Positions 47,107 to 55,039 are shown, counted from the stretch's first letter. The stretch is 64,000 bases of DNA from Allobosea sp. (GCA_017307955.1 JAFKFV010000021.1:1-64000), one strand, 5' to 3'. The notes: generated by a model from the sequence alone, not told the origin. Translations and numbers: made by a program.

Positions 47107-47141
47107 AACGGAAATCCGGCCGACTGCTGCAGCCGGCCGGA
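47107..47141 (-). terminator. Terminator or attenuator between rplT and pheS
   Basis: On the minus strand TCCGGCCG, an 11-nt loop, CGGCCGGA, then TTTCCGTT. The 8-bp stem starts 20 nt after the rplT stop. It may terminate the infC-rpmI-rplT transcript or act as an attenuator before pheST. No Phe-rich leader peptide was seen. Confidence 0.6.
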
Positions 47142-47160
47142 CAGCATTGATCGAAGGGGA

Positions 47161-47535
47161 TCAGGCGGCCTTGGCGGCCAGCGCACCCTCGGCCTGCTCG
47201 ACCAGCGCCTTGAAGGCAGCCGGCTCGACATTGGCCAGTTCGGCGAGCACCTTGCGGTCCACCTCGATGCCGGCCTTGGCGAGGCCGTCGATGAAGCGGC
47301 TGTAGGTCAGCTCGGCCGAGACCTCGCGGACGGCAGCGTTGATGCGCTGGATCCACAGGCCGCGGAAGCTGCGCTTCTTGGCCTTGCGGTCACGGTAGGC
47401 GTACTGCGCGGCCTTGTCGACGGCGGCCTTGGCGGTACGGATGGTGTTCTTGCGGCGGCCATAGAAACCCTTGGCGCGCTTCAGAACCTTCTTGTGCTTG
47501 GCGTGTGCGGCTACACCGCGCTTCACTCGCGACAT
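47161..47535 (-). CDS. rplT: 50S ribosomal protein L20
   Basis: A 124-residue L20, an rRNA-binding assembly protein of the large subunit. MSRVKRGVAAHAKHKKVLKRAKGFYGRRKNTIRTAK is the basic N-terminal extension; the globular domain includes RSFRGLWIQRINAAVRE and YSRFIDGLAKAGIEVDRKVLAELA. It lies 23 nt after rpmI in the standard infC-rpmI-rplT order. In enterobacteria L20 represses its own operon by RNA binding; no clear equivalent site was recognised here. Confidence 0.97.
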   Translation of the reverse strand: MSRVKRGVAAHAKHKKVLKRAKGFYGRRKNTIRTAKAAVDKAAQYAYRDRKAKKRSFRGLWIQRINAAVREVSAELTYSRFIDGLAKAGIEVDRKVLAELANVEPAAFKALVEQAEGALAAKAA

Positions 47536-47558
47536 GACATTGTCTCCGGTTCAGGGGC

Positions 47559-47753
47559 TCAGCCGTTGAGGAACTGCTTGACGATCTTCGCGTCGGCATC
47601 CGAGAGCGTGGTGGTGCCACGCGCGTTGCGGATGAACTTGGCCGTACGCTTGATCATGCCGTGCCGCTTGCCGGCCTGGGCCGTCTTCACCTTGCCAGTC
47701 GCCGTGAGCTTGAAGCGCTTCTTCGCGCCGCTCTTGGTCTTCAGCTTGGGCAT
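47559..47753 (-). CDS. rpmI: 50S ribosomal protein L35
   Basis: A 64-residue basic ribosomal protein: MPKLKTKSGAKKRFKLTATG at the start, then KRHGMIKRTAKFIRNARGTTTL. Length and sequence are standard for L35. It lies between infC (271 nt upstream) and rplT (23 nt downstream). Confidence 0.96.
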   Translation of the reverse strand: MPKLKTKSGAKKRFKLTATGKVKTAQAGKRHGMIKRTAKFIRNARGTTTLSDADAKIVKQFLNG

Positions 47754-47988
47754 TTTCACATCCTTGACATTGCGCCGACAGGAACGGCCCGCCGCGCCGC
47801 GGTTCGAATGATCCGCAGTCCGTCGGTCCGCTTCGGCTTGGAAGCATTCATGAACCGCCGCGGCATGCCCTGGGACAGGTTCCCGAAGGAACAGTCCCTC
47901 GCCGGGCGGCTCGGAAACGGCGCGGTTATAGCGGCGATGCTTCGCCAGCACAAGCGCCAAAACCCATGCTTTTCGCCCTCGGAGGGCG

Positions 47989-48010
47989 GCCGGCACAGAA
48001 GAGCGCCGGC
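47989..48010 (-). other. Hairpin downstream of infC
   Basis: GCCGGCGC, loop TCTTCT and GTGCCGGC on the minus strand (8 bp with one G-U pair), 15 nt after the infC stop. A second small stem follows at about 47973-47987. There is no T tract, so this may be a processing or partial-termination site in the long infC-rpmI gap (47754-48024), which holds no gene. Confidence 0.45.
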
Positions 48011-48024
48011 GGGTTGGTGCCCGC

Positions 48025-48564
48025 TCAGCGCGGAGCGAGCACCATGATCATCTGGCGGCCTTCGAGCTTGGGCTCGGCCTCGACCTTCGAGAGTTCGGCC
48101 GTCTCGTCGCGAACGCGCTCGAGCAGCTTCATCCCGAGATGCTGGTGCGCCATCTCGCGGCCACGGAAGCGCAGCGTCAGCTTGACCTTGTCGCCTTCCT
48201 CGAAGAAGCGCTTGATGGCCTTCATCTTGACCTCGTAATCGTGGTCATCGATGGCCGGGCGCATCTTGATTTCCTTGACCTCGACGGTCTTCTGCTTCTT
48301 GCGGGCCTCGTTGGCCTTCTTCTGCGTCTGGTATTTGAAGCGGCCGAAATCCAGGATCTTGCAGACCGGCGGCTCCGAGTTGGGGGCGATCTCGACCAGG
48401 TCCAGGCCGGCCTCGGAGGCAAGCGCAAGGGCTTCGTCGAGCGGGGTGAGGCCGACATTCTGGCCGTCCTGATCGATCAGCTGGACCTCACGGACGCCGC
48501 GAATTTCGCGGTTGATGCGCGGGCCATCCTTGGCGGGAAGTGGCGCTTTGAAAGGGCGGCGAAT
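48025..48564 (-). CDS. infC: Translation initiation factor IF-3, ATT start codon
   Basis: A 179-residue IF-3. The N-terminal domain has DGPRINREIRGVREVQLIDQDGQNVG and the linker/C-terminal domain has GRFKYQTQKKANEARKKQ, KEIKMRPAIDDHDYEVKMK and LRFRGREMAHQHLG. The start is read as ATT at 48562-48564: translation then gives M-RRPFKAP as in alphaproteobacterial IF-3, and AGAGGAG (48574-48580) is spaced 9 nt from it. A TTG at 48585 would overlap this ribosome site. A rare start on infC is the known basis of IF-3 self-repression, because IF-3 rejects non-standard starts. Confidence 0.93.
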   Translation of the reverse strand: MRRPFKAPLPAKDGPRINREIRGVREVQLIDQDGQNVGLTPLDEALALASEAGLDLVEIAPNSEPPVCKILDFGRFKYQTQKKANEARKKQKTVEVKEIKMRPAIDDHDYEVKMKAIKRFFEEGDKVKLTLRFRGREMAHQHLGMKLLERVRDETAELSKVEAEPKLEGRQMIMVLAPR

Positions 48565-48701
48565 GGGGGCGGACTCCTCTAGCAATGAACGATCTGTCGG
48601 GGACTGGGGGAAAAACGACAGCGACCGACGCGACTGCCTCCGGCGCTGCGCCTGGAAGCCGTGCCCGGCCTATCGGGTCCTCCGACCCTGACTTGACTTT
48701 G

Positions 48702-48730
48702 AAAATCGGCGAACAAAGGCGGAAAGTCAA
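48702..48730 (-). promoter_or_regulatory. Possible infC promoter
   Basis: On the minus strand TTGACT (48730-48725), 17 nt, GATTTT (48707-48702). The -35 box is good, the -10 poor. The -35 box is one arm of an inverted repeat, TTGACTTT (48693-48700) and AAAGTCAA (48723-48730). It would give an infC leader of about 130 nt. Confidence 0.35.
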
Positions 48731-48799
48731 CCGAAAGTGGACTTTGACGCGGACCCTGCCTAGGTAGGATCGCTGCCGCGAACGATCAAGGAGCCGTCC

Positions 48800-49591
48800 A
48801 TGGAGACTGTGCCGGAAACCGCCGCCGAGCCCGCCTTCCGCGAGATCACCGTCGGCAGCGGCGACGCGGCGCGTCAGATCGCCGTGCTGGAGCGCGCCGG
48901 GAAGGGCCGCGGCATCCTCTTTCTCGGCGGCTACATGTCGAACATGCGCGGCGCGAAAGGCGACGCGCTCGATGCCTATGCCGCCGCGACGGGCCGGCCG
49001 ATGACGCGCTTCGACTATTCCGGGCATGGCGAATCGGGCGGGCGTTTCGAGGACGGCACCATCAGCCGCTGGCTGGAGGAGGCCTCGGCGGTGCTGGACC
49101 GCGCGGCCGGTGCGCCGCTGATCCTCGTAGGCTCCTCGATGGGCGGCTGGATCGCGCTATTGCTCGCGCTGGCCGAGCGGGCAGCAGGTGGCGGGCGCAT
49201 CGCCGGCCTCGTGCTCCTGGCGCCGGCCACCGGCATGACGCACAGCCTGATGCTGCCGCAGATGGACGCCGCGGCGCGGGCGGAGCTCGAGGAGAACGGC
49301 GTGGTGCGTCGCGCCAGCGCCTATTCCGAGCAGCCCTATCTCATCACGCGCGCGCTGATCGAGGATGGTGCCCATCATCTTCTGGCCGACAAGCCGATTG
49401 CCATCGGGGCGCCGGTCCATATCATCCAGGGCGTCCTCGACGAGGACGTGCCTTTCGACCACGCGCTCGACCTCATGTCGCATCTCGCCGAGGACGACGT
49501 CGTGCTGACGCTGATCAAGGATGCCGGTCACCGTCTGTCGCGGCCGGAGGATCTCGCCAAGATCCTCTCCGCGGTCGAGGCGATGAGCTGA
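48800..49591 (+). CDS. Alpha/beta hydrolase (ABHD10/YqiA-like)
   Basis: A 263-residue serine hydrolase. The oxyanion strand is GILFLGGYMSNMRGAKGDAL, the nucleophile elbow GSSMGGW (Ser near residue 112), the acid Asp in GVLDEDVPF and the His in IKDAGHRLSRPEDL, a complete triad. The GYMSNMRG and FDYSGHGES segments fit ABHD10-type acyl-thioesterases/deacylases. The substrate is unknown. It is followed 32 nt later by a sulfite-oxidase-like gene and may share its transcript. Confidence 0.87.
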   Translation: METVPETAAEPAFREITVGSGDAARQIAVLERAGKGRGILFLGGYMSNMRGAKGDALDAYAAATGRPMTRFDYSGHGESGGRFEDGTISRWLEEASAVLDRAAGAPLILVGSSMGGWIALLLALAERAAGGGRIAGLVLLAPATGMTHSLMLPQMDAAARAELEENGVVRRASAYSEQPYLITRALIEDGAHHLLADKPIAIGAPVHIIQGVLDEDVPFDHALDLMSHLAEDDVVLTLIKDAGHRLSRPEDLAKILSAVEAMS

Positions 49592-49623
49592 GCGGGCGGC
49601 CCCTTTCGAAAAGGAACGATGCC

Positions 49624-50229
49624 ATGGCGACCAGAGGCTTCTTCGGCAAGCGCCCGACCGAGATCGAGGCGGGACGCCTCCCCCCCGGACAATATCTGAC
49701 CGAGGATTTCCCGGTGCTGTCGGCCGGGCCGACGCCGCGGGTCGATCTCGACAAATGGAGCTTCACGCTCAAGGACGGCGTGCGGCCGGTGGCGAAATGG
49801 ACCTGGGACGAGTTCCAGAAGCTGCCGCATGTCAAGCTGACGCGCGACATCCACTGCGTCACCAAATGGTCGAAGTTCAACACCGCCTGGTCGGGCGTCA
49901 TGATCGACGACATCCTCGCCGAGGCCGGCATCGAGGCGCCGACGGGTTTCACGCTGGCGCATTCGTTCGACGGATACACGACAAATGTCCCGACGGCCGA
50001 CCTCGTCGGCGGCAAGGCGATGATCGCCACCGCCTATGACGGGCAGCCGATCACGGCCGATCACGGAGGACCGGCGCGGCTCCTCGTGCCGCATCTCTAT
50101 TTCTGGAAATCGGCGAAGTGGATCAACGCGCTGCAGTTCACCGCGCGCGACGAGGCGGGATTCTGGGAGCTGCGCGGCTATCACATGTATGGCGATCCCT
50201 GGCGCGAGCAGCGCTTCACGGGCGATTGA
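49624..50229 (+). CDS. Sulfite oxidase-like molybdopterin oxidoreductase
   Basis: A 201-residue protein with only the molybdopterin-binding (oxidored_molyb) domain. The molybdenum ligand is probably Cys78 in TRDIHCVTKWSKFNTAWSG. Other landmarks are SFDGYTTNVP, GGPARLLVPHLYFWKSAKWI and FWELRGYHMYGDPW. No signal peptide is present, so it should act in the cytosol, unlike YedY/MsrP. The next gene, a flavin reductase starting 4 nt after the stop, is the probable electron partner. The substrate is unknown. Confidence 0.87.
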   Translation: MATRGFFGKRPTEIEAGRLPPGQYLTEDFPVLSAGPTPRVDLDKWSFTLKDGVRPVAKWTWDEFQKLPHVKLTRDIHCVTKWSKFNTAWSGVMIDDILAEAGIEAPTGFTLAHSFDGYTTNVPTADLVGGKAMIATAYDGQPITADHGGPARLLVPHLYFWKSAKWINALQFTARDEAGFWELRGYHMYGDPWREQRFTGD

Positions 50230-50233
50230 CGCC

Positions 50234-50989
50234 GTGACGAGTCTCGAACCAGCCGCCGAGCTCGCGCCGCATCGCCTTGTCTGGCAGCAGGCGCGTGTCG
50301 AGGCGATCCACGCCGAGACGCCGGAGGTGAAATCCTTCGTGCTGCGGCCGGCGAACTGGACCGGCTTCACCGCCGGCCAGCATGTCGACATCCGCCTCAC
50401 GGCGCCGGACGGCTACCAGGCGCAGCGTTCCTATTCGATCGCCTCGGCGCCCGACGACAGCGGCACGCTGGAGCTCGCGATCGAGGCGCTGCCGGATGGC
50501 GAGGTGTCGCCCTTCTTCCACGATGTCGTGGAGGTCGGCGACACGATCGAGCTGCGCGGTCCGATCGGCGGCCATTTCATCTGGAATGCGCCGCTCGGCG
50601 GGCCGCTGCTGCTGGTCGGCGGCGGCTCGGGGCTCGTGCCGCTGATGTCGATCCTGCGCCAGCGCGCCCGCGTCGCGCCTGAGATACCAGCCACACTCGT
50701 CTATTCGGCACGGCGTTACGACGACCTCATCTTCCGCGACGAGCTCCTCCGCCGCCGCGACACCGATCCCAATTTCCGGCTCGAGATCGCGCTCACCCGC
50801 GAACAGGCGCGGGACGGGCTGCATTTCGGCCGCATCGACGCCGCGCTGATGGCGCGGGCGATCGGCACCGAGACGCCGAAGCTCACCTATATCTGCGGCT
50901 CCAACCCCTTCGTCGAGGCGGCGGCCTCGCTGGCTCTGGCAGCCGGGCTCCCCTTCGGCAGCATCCGGACAGAGCGCTACGGCGGGTAG
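50234..50989 (+). CDS. Ferredoxin-NADP reductase-type flavoprotein
   Basis: A 251-residue FAD/NAD(P)H oxidoreductase. The FAD-binding barrel has QRSYSIASAPDDSG (the RxYS motif), and PIGGHFIW. The NAD(P) domain has LLLVGGGSGLVPLMSILR and the end motif LTYICGSNPFVEAAA. There is no [2Fe-2S] domain. The start is taken as GTG at 50234, 4 nt after the preceding stop, with no good ribosome site, so translation is probably coupled. It likely passes electrons to or from the molybdopterin protein. Confidence 0.87.
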   Translation: MTSLEPAAELAPHRLVWQQARVEAIHAETPEVKSFVLRPANWTGFTAGQHVDIRLTAPDGYQAQRSYSIASAPDDSGTLELAIEALPDGEVSPFFHDVVEVGDTIELRGPIGGHFIWNAPLGGPLLLVGGGSGLVPLMSILRQRARVAPEIPATLVYSARRYDDLIFRDELLRRRDTDPNFRLEIALTREQARDGLHFGRIDAALMARAIGTETPKLTYICGSNPFVEAAASLALAAGLPFGSIRTERYGG

Positions 50990-50996
50990 AGCCACG

Positions 50997-51923
50997 TCAC
51001 CTGCCGCGCCACGCGCCGCTCTGCCACAGCGCCGTCAGGGCGTCGCGATAGGTGGGATAGCGCAGCGTGACGCCGAGTTCGGCGAGGCGTGCATTTCCCA
51101 CGCGCTTGTTCTCGGCATAGAAGCTCCGCGCCATCGGCGAGAGGTCTGCCGTCTCGAAGGGGATGTCGGGCAGCGGCGGATAGCCGGCGAGGTTCGCAGC
51201 ATAGGCGACGACGTCCTGCGGCGGCGCGGGCTCGTCATCGGTGACGTTGAAGACGCCCGTGGCGCGCCGCGCGGCCGCCGCCTCGATCACCGCCGCGATG
51301 TCGTCGACATGGATGCGGTTGAAGATCTGGCCGGGCTTCACGAGCCGCCGGGCGCTGCCGTCTTCGAGATTGACGAAGGTGTTGCGGCCGGGACCATAGA
51401 TGCCGGCGAGGCGGAGCAGCGCCACCGGAATGCCCCGCTCCGCCCCGAGCGCCGTCCACGCCGCCTCGGCCTCGACGCGGTTGCGGGCGCGCTGCGAACC
51501 GGGACGCGGCGCCGTCGCCTCGTCGACCCAACCACCGCCATGATCGCCATAGACCCCGACTGTGGAGAGATAGCCGATCCAGGAAAGACCGGACGCGGCA
51601 CGGATACCGGTTCCAAAAGCTGCAAGCACCGGGTCGCCGTGATCGCCGGGCGCGACCGACTGCACCAGATGCGTGGCCGAGCCGAGCGCCTCGCGGACCG
51701 CGTCGCTCGCGGCATGGCCGTCGAAGACCAGCGCGTCGATGCCGGCTGCCCTGAGCCGTTCGGCCTTCTCCTTCGTCCGCACCGTTCCAGCGAGCGAACC
51801 GACCCGGCCCTTCATCCTGCGCGCGAAGGCGAGCGAGGAAAAGCCGAGGCCGAAGATGAAGAAGCGGGCGTCCTGCAGGGCACCGTGCTGCGGGGAAGGG
51901 TGTTGGCTCGAGGCGTCTTGCAT
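50997..51923 (-). CDS. Atypical SDR / NAD-dependent epimerase, YeeZ-like
   Basis: A 308-residue Rossmann protein with ARFFIFGLGFSSLAFARRM (nucleotide-binding GxGxxS) at about residues 19-37, IGYLSTVGVYGDHGGGWVDE, LRLAGIYGPGRN and FNRIHVDDIAAVIEAA. The classical Y-x3-K is modified after STVGVYG, as in the YeeZ group of atypical short-chain dehydrogenases. The substrate is unknown. It converges on the flavin reductase gene with a 7-nt gap; the Ada-type gene lies upstream on the same strand. Confidence 0.83.
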   Translation of the reverse strand: MQDASSQHPSPQHGALQDARFFIFGLGFSSLAFARRMKGRVGSLAGTVRTKEKAERLRAAGIDALVFDGHAASDAVREALGSATHLVQSVAPGDHGDPVLAAFGTGIRAASGLSWIGYLSTVGVYGDHGGGWVDEATAPRPGSQRARNRVEAEAAWTALGAERGIPVALLRLAGIYGPGRNTFVNLEDGSARRLVKPGQIFNRIHVDDIAAVIEAAAARRATGVFNVTDDEPAPPQDVVAYAANLAGYPPLPDIPFETADLSPMARSFYAENKRVGNARLAELGVTLRYPTYRDALTALWQSGAWRGR

Positions 51924-51971
51924 GGGGTCTCCGCGCGTCGCGCGGAGACTAGAGCCTTTCGCCCACAGCGC

Positions 51972-52871
51972 TCAACCCTCGTCGGCCGGCTGCTGCACGA
52001 CGCCGGCTTCCCAGCCGAGAATGGCGCGCTTGCGCGTCAGGCCCCAGTGGTAGCCGGTGAGCGCCCCGGATTTTCCGAGGATGCGGTGGCATGGCACGAC
52101 GAAGGAGATGGGGTTTCGGCCGATGGCCGCGCCCACGGCGCGCGCCGCCTTGGGGTTGTTCACCTTCTCGGCGATCTGCGAATAGGTGGCAGCATGGCCG
52201 AGCGGCACCGAGAGCAGGGTCTCCCACACCCGCACCTCGAAATCGGAGCCGATGAAGACGAGGCGAAGCGGCGTATCCGGCCGCCAGCGCGAGGGATCGA
52301 AGATGCGTGCGGCATAGGGCGCCGTCGCCTCCCAGTCTTCCTCGTAGCTCGCGCAGGGAAAGCGCCGCGTCATGTCGGCGAGTGCCGCCCGCTCCTCGCC
52401 CGGATCGGCGAAAGCGAGGCCGGCGAGGCCGCGATCGGTGATCATGATGAGCGCATAGCCGAAGGGCGAGCCGTGGAAGCCCCACTTCATCGCGACGCCC
52501 TCGCCGCGCGCCTTGTAGGCGCCGGGGCTCATCGCCTCATGCGTCACGAAGAGATCATGCAGCCGGCCCGGCCCCGAAAGCCCGACCTCGTAGCTCGTGT
52601 CGAGCACCGAGGCGTCGCCGTCGAGCAGCATGCGGGCATGGTCGAGCGTGTGCGCCTGGATGAAGGCCTTGGGCGACAGCCCGCACCACCGCGTGAACAG
52701 CTTCTGCAGCGACAGCGGGTTCATGCCGACATGAGCGGCGAGACGCTCCAGCGAGGGCTGCTCGCGCCAATGCTCGGTCAGGAACTCGATCGCGCGGCGG
52801 ATGATCTCGTAGTCCTGGTGGGGAGCCGGAGGAACGGGGTCGGCCATGGCGAGGGCGGTTGCTATGTTCAT
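51972..52871 (-). CDS. Ada-like AraC regulator / O6-methylguanine-DNA methyltransferase
   Basis: A 299-residue fusion. An AraC-type helix-turn-helix (about residues 20-120; LERLAAHVGMNPLSLQKLFTRW, then EVGLSGPGRLHDLFV) is joined to a methyltransferase domain (about 125-290). The acceptor Cys is in the PCHR motif of ISFVVPCHRILGKSG, with RAVGAAIGRNP upstream and the DNA-recognition helix ATYSQIAEKV. It repairs O6-alkylguanine by self-alkylation. It lacks the N-terminal zinc/Cys4 phosphotriester-sensing domain of E. coli Ada (354 aa). ATG 52847 is an alternative start. Confidence 0.9.
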   Translation of the reverse strand: MNIATALAMADPVPPAPHQDYEIIRRAIEFLTEHWREQPSLERLAAHVGMNPLSLQKLFTRWCGLSPKAFIQAHTLDHARMLLDGDASVLDTSYEVGLSGPGRLHDLFVTHEAMSPGAYKARGEGVAMKWGFHGSPFGYALIMITDRGLAGLAFADPGEERAALADMTRRFPCASYEEDWEATAPYAARIFDPSRWRPDTPLRLVFIGSDFEVRVWETLLSVPLGHAATYSQIAEKVNNPKAARAVGAAIGRNPISFVVPCHRILGKSGALTGYHWGLTRKRAILGWEAGVVQQPADEG

Positions 52872-52994
52872 CGTCTGGATCCGTGGCGTCGGCGTCTCGT
52901 GTCGATGATGCCACTCTAGGAATGCTGCGCACGCGGCGACACCCGTTTCTTGCGCCGGGTCAGCGCCTCGGACACACTCGCCGGACAGGAGCCG

Positions 52995-53486
52995 TCAGCG
53001 GGCGCGCAGGCTCGTCAGCGCGTTCTGCAGCGCTGTCGCGAAGCCCTCGCGATCGTCGGGATTGAGGAAGCTGCCGATCGAAAGCCGCCTGCCATGAGAG
53101 GCGAGCGCCATGCGCGTGATGCCCCAGTCGGGAAGCCGCTCGACCTCGAGCCGCGCCCAATAGGGGTTGAAGTCGAACTGCTCCATCTTGCCGCTTGCCG
53201 AGATGCGGCGGATCGTCAGCGTATCGCGCGTCATCTCGACGATCTCGCGCGCCCGCGCGGCACGATAGTTGAGACGGAAGGCGAACTGGATGGCGAGAAT
53301 GTCGAGGCCGAAGAAACCGGCGATCGGCCAGGCGCCGAGTGACCAGAAGAGCAGCCCGCTCGCGAAGCAGGTCGAGGCGACCAGCATCAGCAGCAGCGCG
53401 AAGCCGCGCGGCGACAGCGATCGATAGGGCTTCAGAACCGCCGAGAACACCAGTTCGGCCGGCTCGTCCATGTTGCGGTCAGTCAT
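52995..53486 (-). CDS. DUF2244 family membrane protein
   Basis: A 163-residue protein with two close transmembrane helices (FALLLMLVASTCFASGLLFWSLGAWPIAGFFGLDILAIQFAF, about 29-70) and a cytosolic C-terminal domain including REIVEMTRDTLTIRR, FNPYWARLEVER and LASHGRRLSIGSFLNPDDRE. This is the DUF2244 pattern common in alphaproteobacteria, function unknown. It is divergent from nth, a conserved neighbourhood. Confidence 0.87.
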   Translation of the reverse strand: MTDRNMDEPAELVFSAVLKPYRSLSPRGFALLLMLVASTCFASGLLFWSLGAWPIAGFFGLDILAIQFAFRLNYRAARAREIVEMTRDTLTIRRISASGKMEQFDFNPYWARLEVERLPDWGITRMALASHGRRLSIGSFLNPDDREGFATALQNALTSLRAR

Positions 53487-53508
53487 GGCGCATCAGTATA
53501 GAAGCTCG

Positions 53509-54192
53509 ATGCCGGATTCCCAGCCTCTTCCCAAAAGCCCAAGGCGACGCCGCACGCTGACGCGCGCGGAGGCTGAGGAGTTCTTCGCCCGCTTCGCCGC
53601 CCGCGAGCCGGAGCCGAAGGGCGAGCTCGATTACGTGAATCCCTTCACGTTGCTCGTTGCCGTCGTCCTCTCCGCGCAGGCGACCGATGCCGGCGTCAAC
53701 AAGGCGACCAAGGCGCTGTTCGCCGCCGCCGATACGCCGGAGAAGATGCTGGCGCTCGGCGAGGAGCGGGTAACCGAGCATATCCGCACCATCGGCCTTT
53801 TCCGCACCAAGGCCAAGAACGTCATCGCGCTGTCACGGCTGCTCGTCGAACGACATGGTGGCGCGGTGCCGCGCGACCGCGAGGCCCTCGAGGCGCTGCC
53901 GGGCGTCGGGCGCAAGACGGCCAATGTCGTGCTCAACATCGCCTTCGGCGAACCGACCATCGCCGTCGACACGCATATCTTCCGCGTCTCGAACCGCACC
54001 GGGCTCGCGCCAGGCAAGGATGTCGTCGCGGTCGAGGCCGGCCTCGAGAAGATCGTCCCTGTGCACTACCGCCTGCATGCGCATCACTGGCTGATCCTGC
54101 ACGGCCGCTATGTCTGCAAGGCGCGCAAGCCCGATTGCCCGACCTGCATCGTCAACGATCTCTGCCGCTTCCCCGACAAGACCATCGCCTGA
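53509..54192 (+). CDS. nth: Endonuclease III (DNA glycosylase/AP lyase)
   Basis: A 227-residue base-excision repair enzyme for oxidised pyrimidines. The helix-hairpin-helix is LEALPGVGRKTANVVLN, with the catalytic Lys in LSAQATDAGVNKATK and Asp in IAVDTHIFRVSNR. The [4Fe-4S] cluster cysteines follow the C-x6-C-x2-C-x5-C spacing in CKARKPDCPTCIVNDLC. ATG 53509 gives the usual short basic N-terminus; ATG 53485 is possible. It abuts the converging MazG-like gene, whose stop is the next base. Confidence 0.95.
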   Translation: MPDSQPLPKSPRRRRTLTRAEAEEFFARFAAREPEPKGELDYVNPFTLLVAVVLSAQATDAGVNKATKALFAAADTPEKMLALGEERVTEHIRTIGLFRTKAKNVIALSRLLVERHGGAVPRDREALEALPGVGRKTANVVLNIAFGEPTIAVDTHIFRVSNRTGLAPGKDVVAVEAGLEKIVPVHYRLHAHHWLILHGRYVCKARKPDCPTCIVNDLCRFPDKTIA

Positions 54193-54495
54193 TCAGGCTG
54201 CGTTGAAACGCCACTTCCGCTCGATGGCCGCCGTGAGATCGACATCGTTGGCGCGCGCAAACAGCAAGACATGCCCGAGCAGGTCGGCGGTCTCATCCGA
54301 CAGATCCTGCAGCAAGGCTTCCCGAGGCCTGCCATGCGTGCGTCCCCTGCCTGCGAGCTTGTTCCAAGCCTTGACGAGTTCGCCCAACTCCTCCGTCAGC
54401 TTCAGCACGAACCATTCGGGATCGCGACTGATACCGTTGGCGCGGGCATAGTCGTCCGAGGCGCGCTCGAACTTCATCGAAAGCTCTTGGATCAT
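54193..54495 (-). CDS. MazG-like nucleotide pyrophosphohydrolase
   Basis: A protein of about 100 residues with the all-alpha NTP pyrophosphohydrolase motif: EELGELVKAW (ExxE) followed by DETADLLGHVL (ExxD), which bind magnesium. Members hydrolyse NTPs, dNTPs or damaged nucleotides. Start choice is uncertain: ATG 54495 (MIQELS) has GGGGCGG upstream, while ATG 54513 and 54507 overlap the LexA box. A perfect GTTC-N7-GTTC site and a TTGACA -35 box lie just upstream, pointing to SOS control. It is convergent with nth. Confidence 0.82.
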   Translation of the reverse strand: MIQELSMKFERASDDYARANGISRDPEWFVLKLTEELGELVKAWNKLAGRGRTHGRPREALLQDLSDETADLLGHVLLFARANDVDLTAAIERKWRFNAA

Positions 54496-54507
54496 CAACC
54501 GCCCCAT

Positions 54508-54522
54508 GTTCATGATATGTTC
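54508..54522 (-). promoter_or_regulatory. LexA (SOS) box before the MazG-like gene
   Basis: GTTC (54508-54511), 7 nt, GTTC (54519-54522): an exact match to the alphaproteobacterial LexA consensus GTTC-N7-GTTC. A -35 box TTGACA lies on the minus strand at 54555-54550, with CATGTA or CCATGT 17-18 nt on as the -10, so the box covers the probable transcription start. Confidence 0.75.
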
Positions 54523-54588
54523 GCATACATGGTATCGGCAGACGATCTCTGTCAAGCAGGCAGCAGCGCCATGCAGAAGGGCGGCGCG

Positions 54589-55035
54589 TCAGTAGCCGCG
54601 TGCCATCGCGGCGGCGAAGATCGGGATGGCGAGGAAGATCGTCGCCTCGAGATGCAGATACATCCGGGTCGACCGGATCTCGGCCGCAGAGGGCAGCCAG
54701 CCCGGCTCGCCCTCGGCGCGCTTCCGCCAGGCGATCATCTTCAGCGTCGGCGGAATCGACAGGAGGCCGATCAGCGCGAAGGCCGCCATCTTGGCCCAGA
54801 AGGACGGGCTCTCGGCATAGTAGTGCCAGCCTTTCAGGCCGAAGAACACCCGCAGCACGCCGATGACGAGCACCGCGCCGGCCGTGGCGCCATAGACGAT
54901 GTCGAGCCTGGCGACGCGGTTGAGGCCCGGGAGGTCGAGATCGCGCTTCAGCCAGACGAGCTGCACGGCCAGCATCGCGAACAGCACGAACACTGCCAGG
55001 TGATGCAGGATCGCGAGGACGAGATCGACGACCAC
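54589..55035 (-). CDS. DUF2214 family membrane protein
   Basis: A 148-residue integral membrane protein with four predicted helices: LVLAILHHLAVFVLFAMLAVQLVWL, IVYGATAGAVLVIGVLRVFF, FWAKMAAFALIGLLSIPPTL and TIFLAIPIFAAAMARGY. HHLAVF and FFGLKGWHYY are typical of DUF2214. Function is unknown. The start is GTG 55035 with GGAG 7 nt upstream. It follows the CysZ/EI24-like gene by 4 nt and is probably co-translated with it. Confidence 0.85.
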   Translation of the reverse strand: MVVDLVLAILHHLAVFVLFAMLAVQLVWLKRDLDLPGLNRVARLDIVYGATAGAVLVIGVLRVFFGLKGWHYYAESPSFWAKMAAFALIGLLSIPPTLKMIAWRKRAEGEPGWLPSAAEIRSTRMYLHLEATIFLAIPIFAAAMARGY

Positions 55036-55039
55036 CGGA

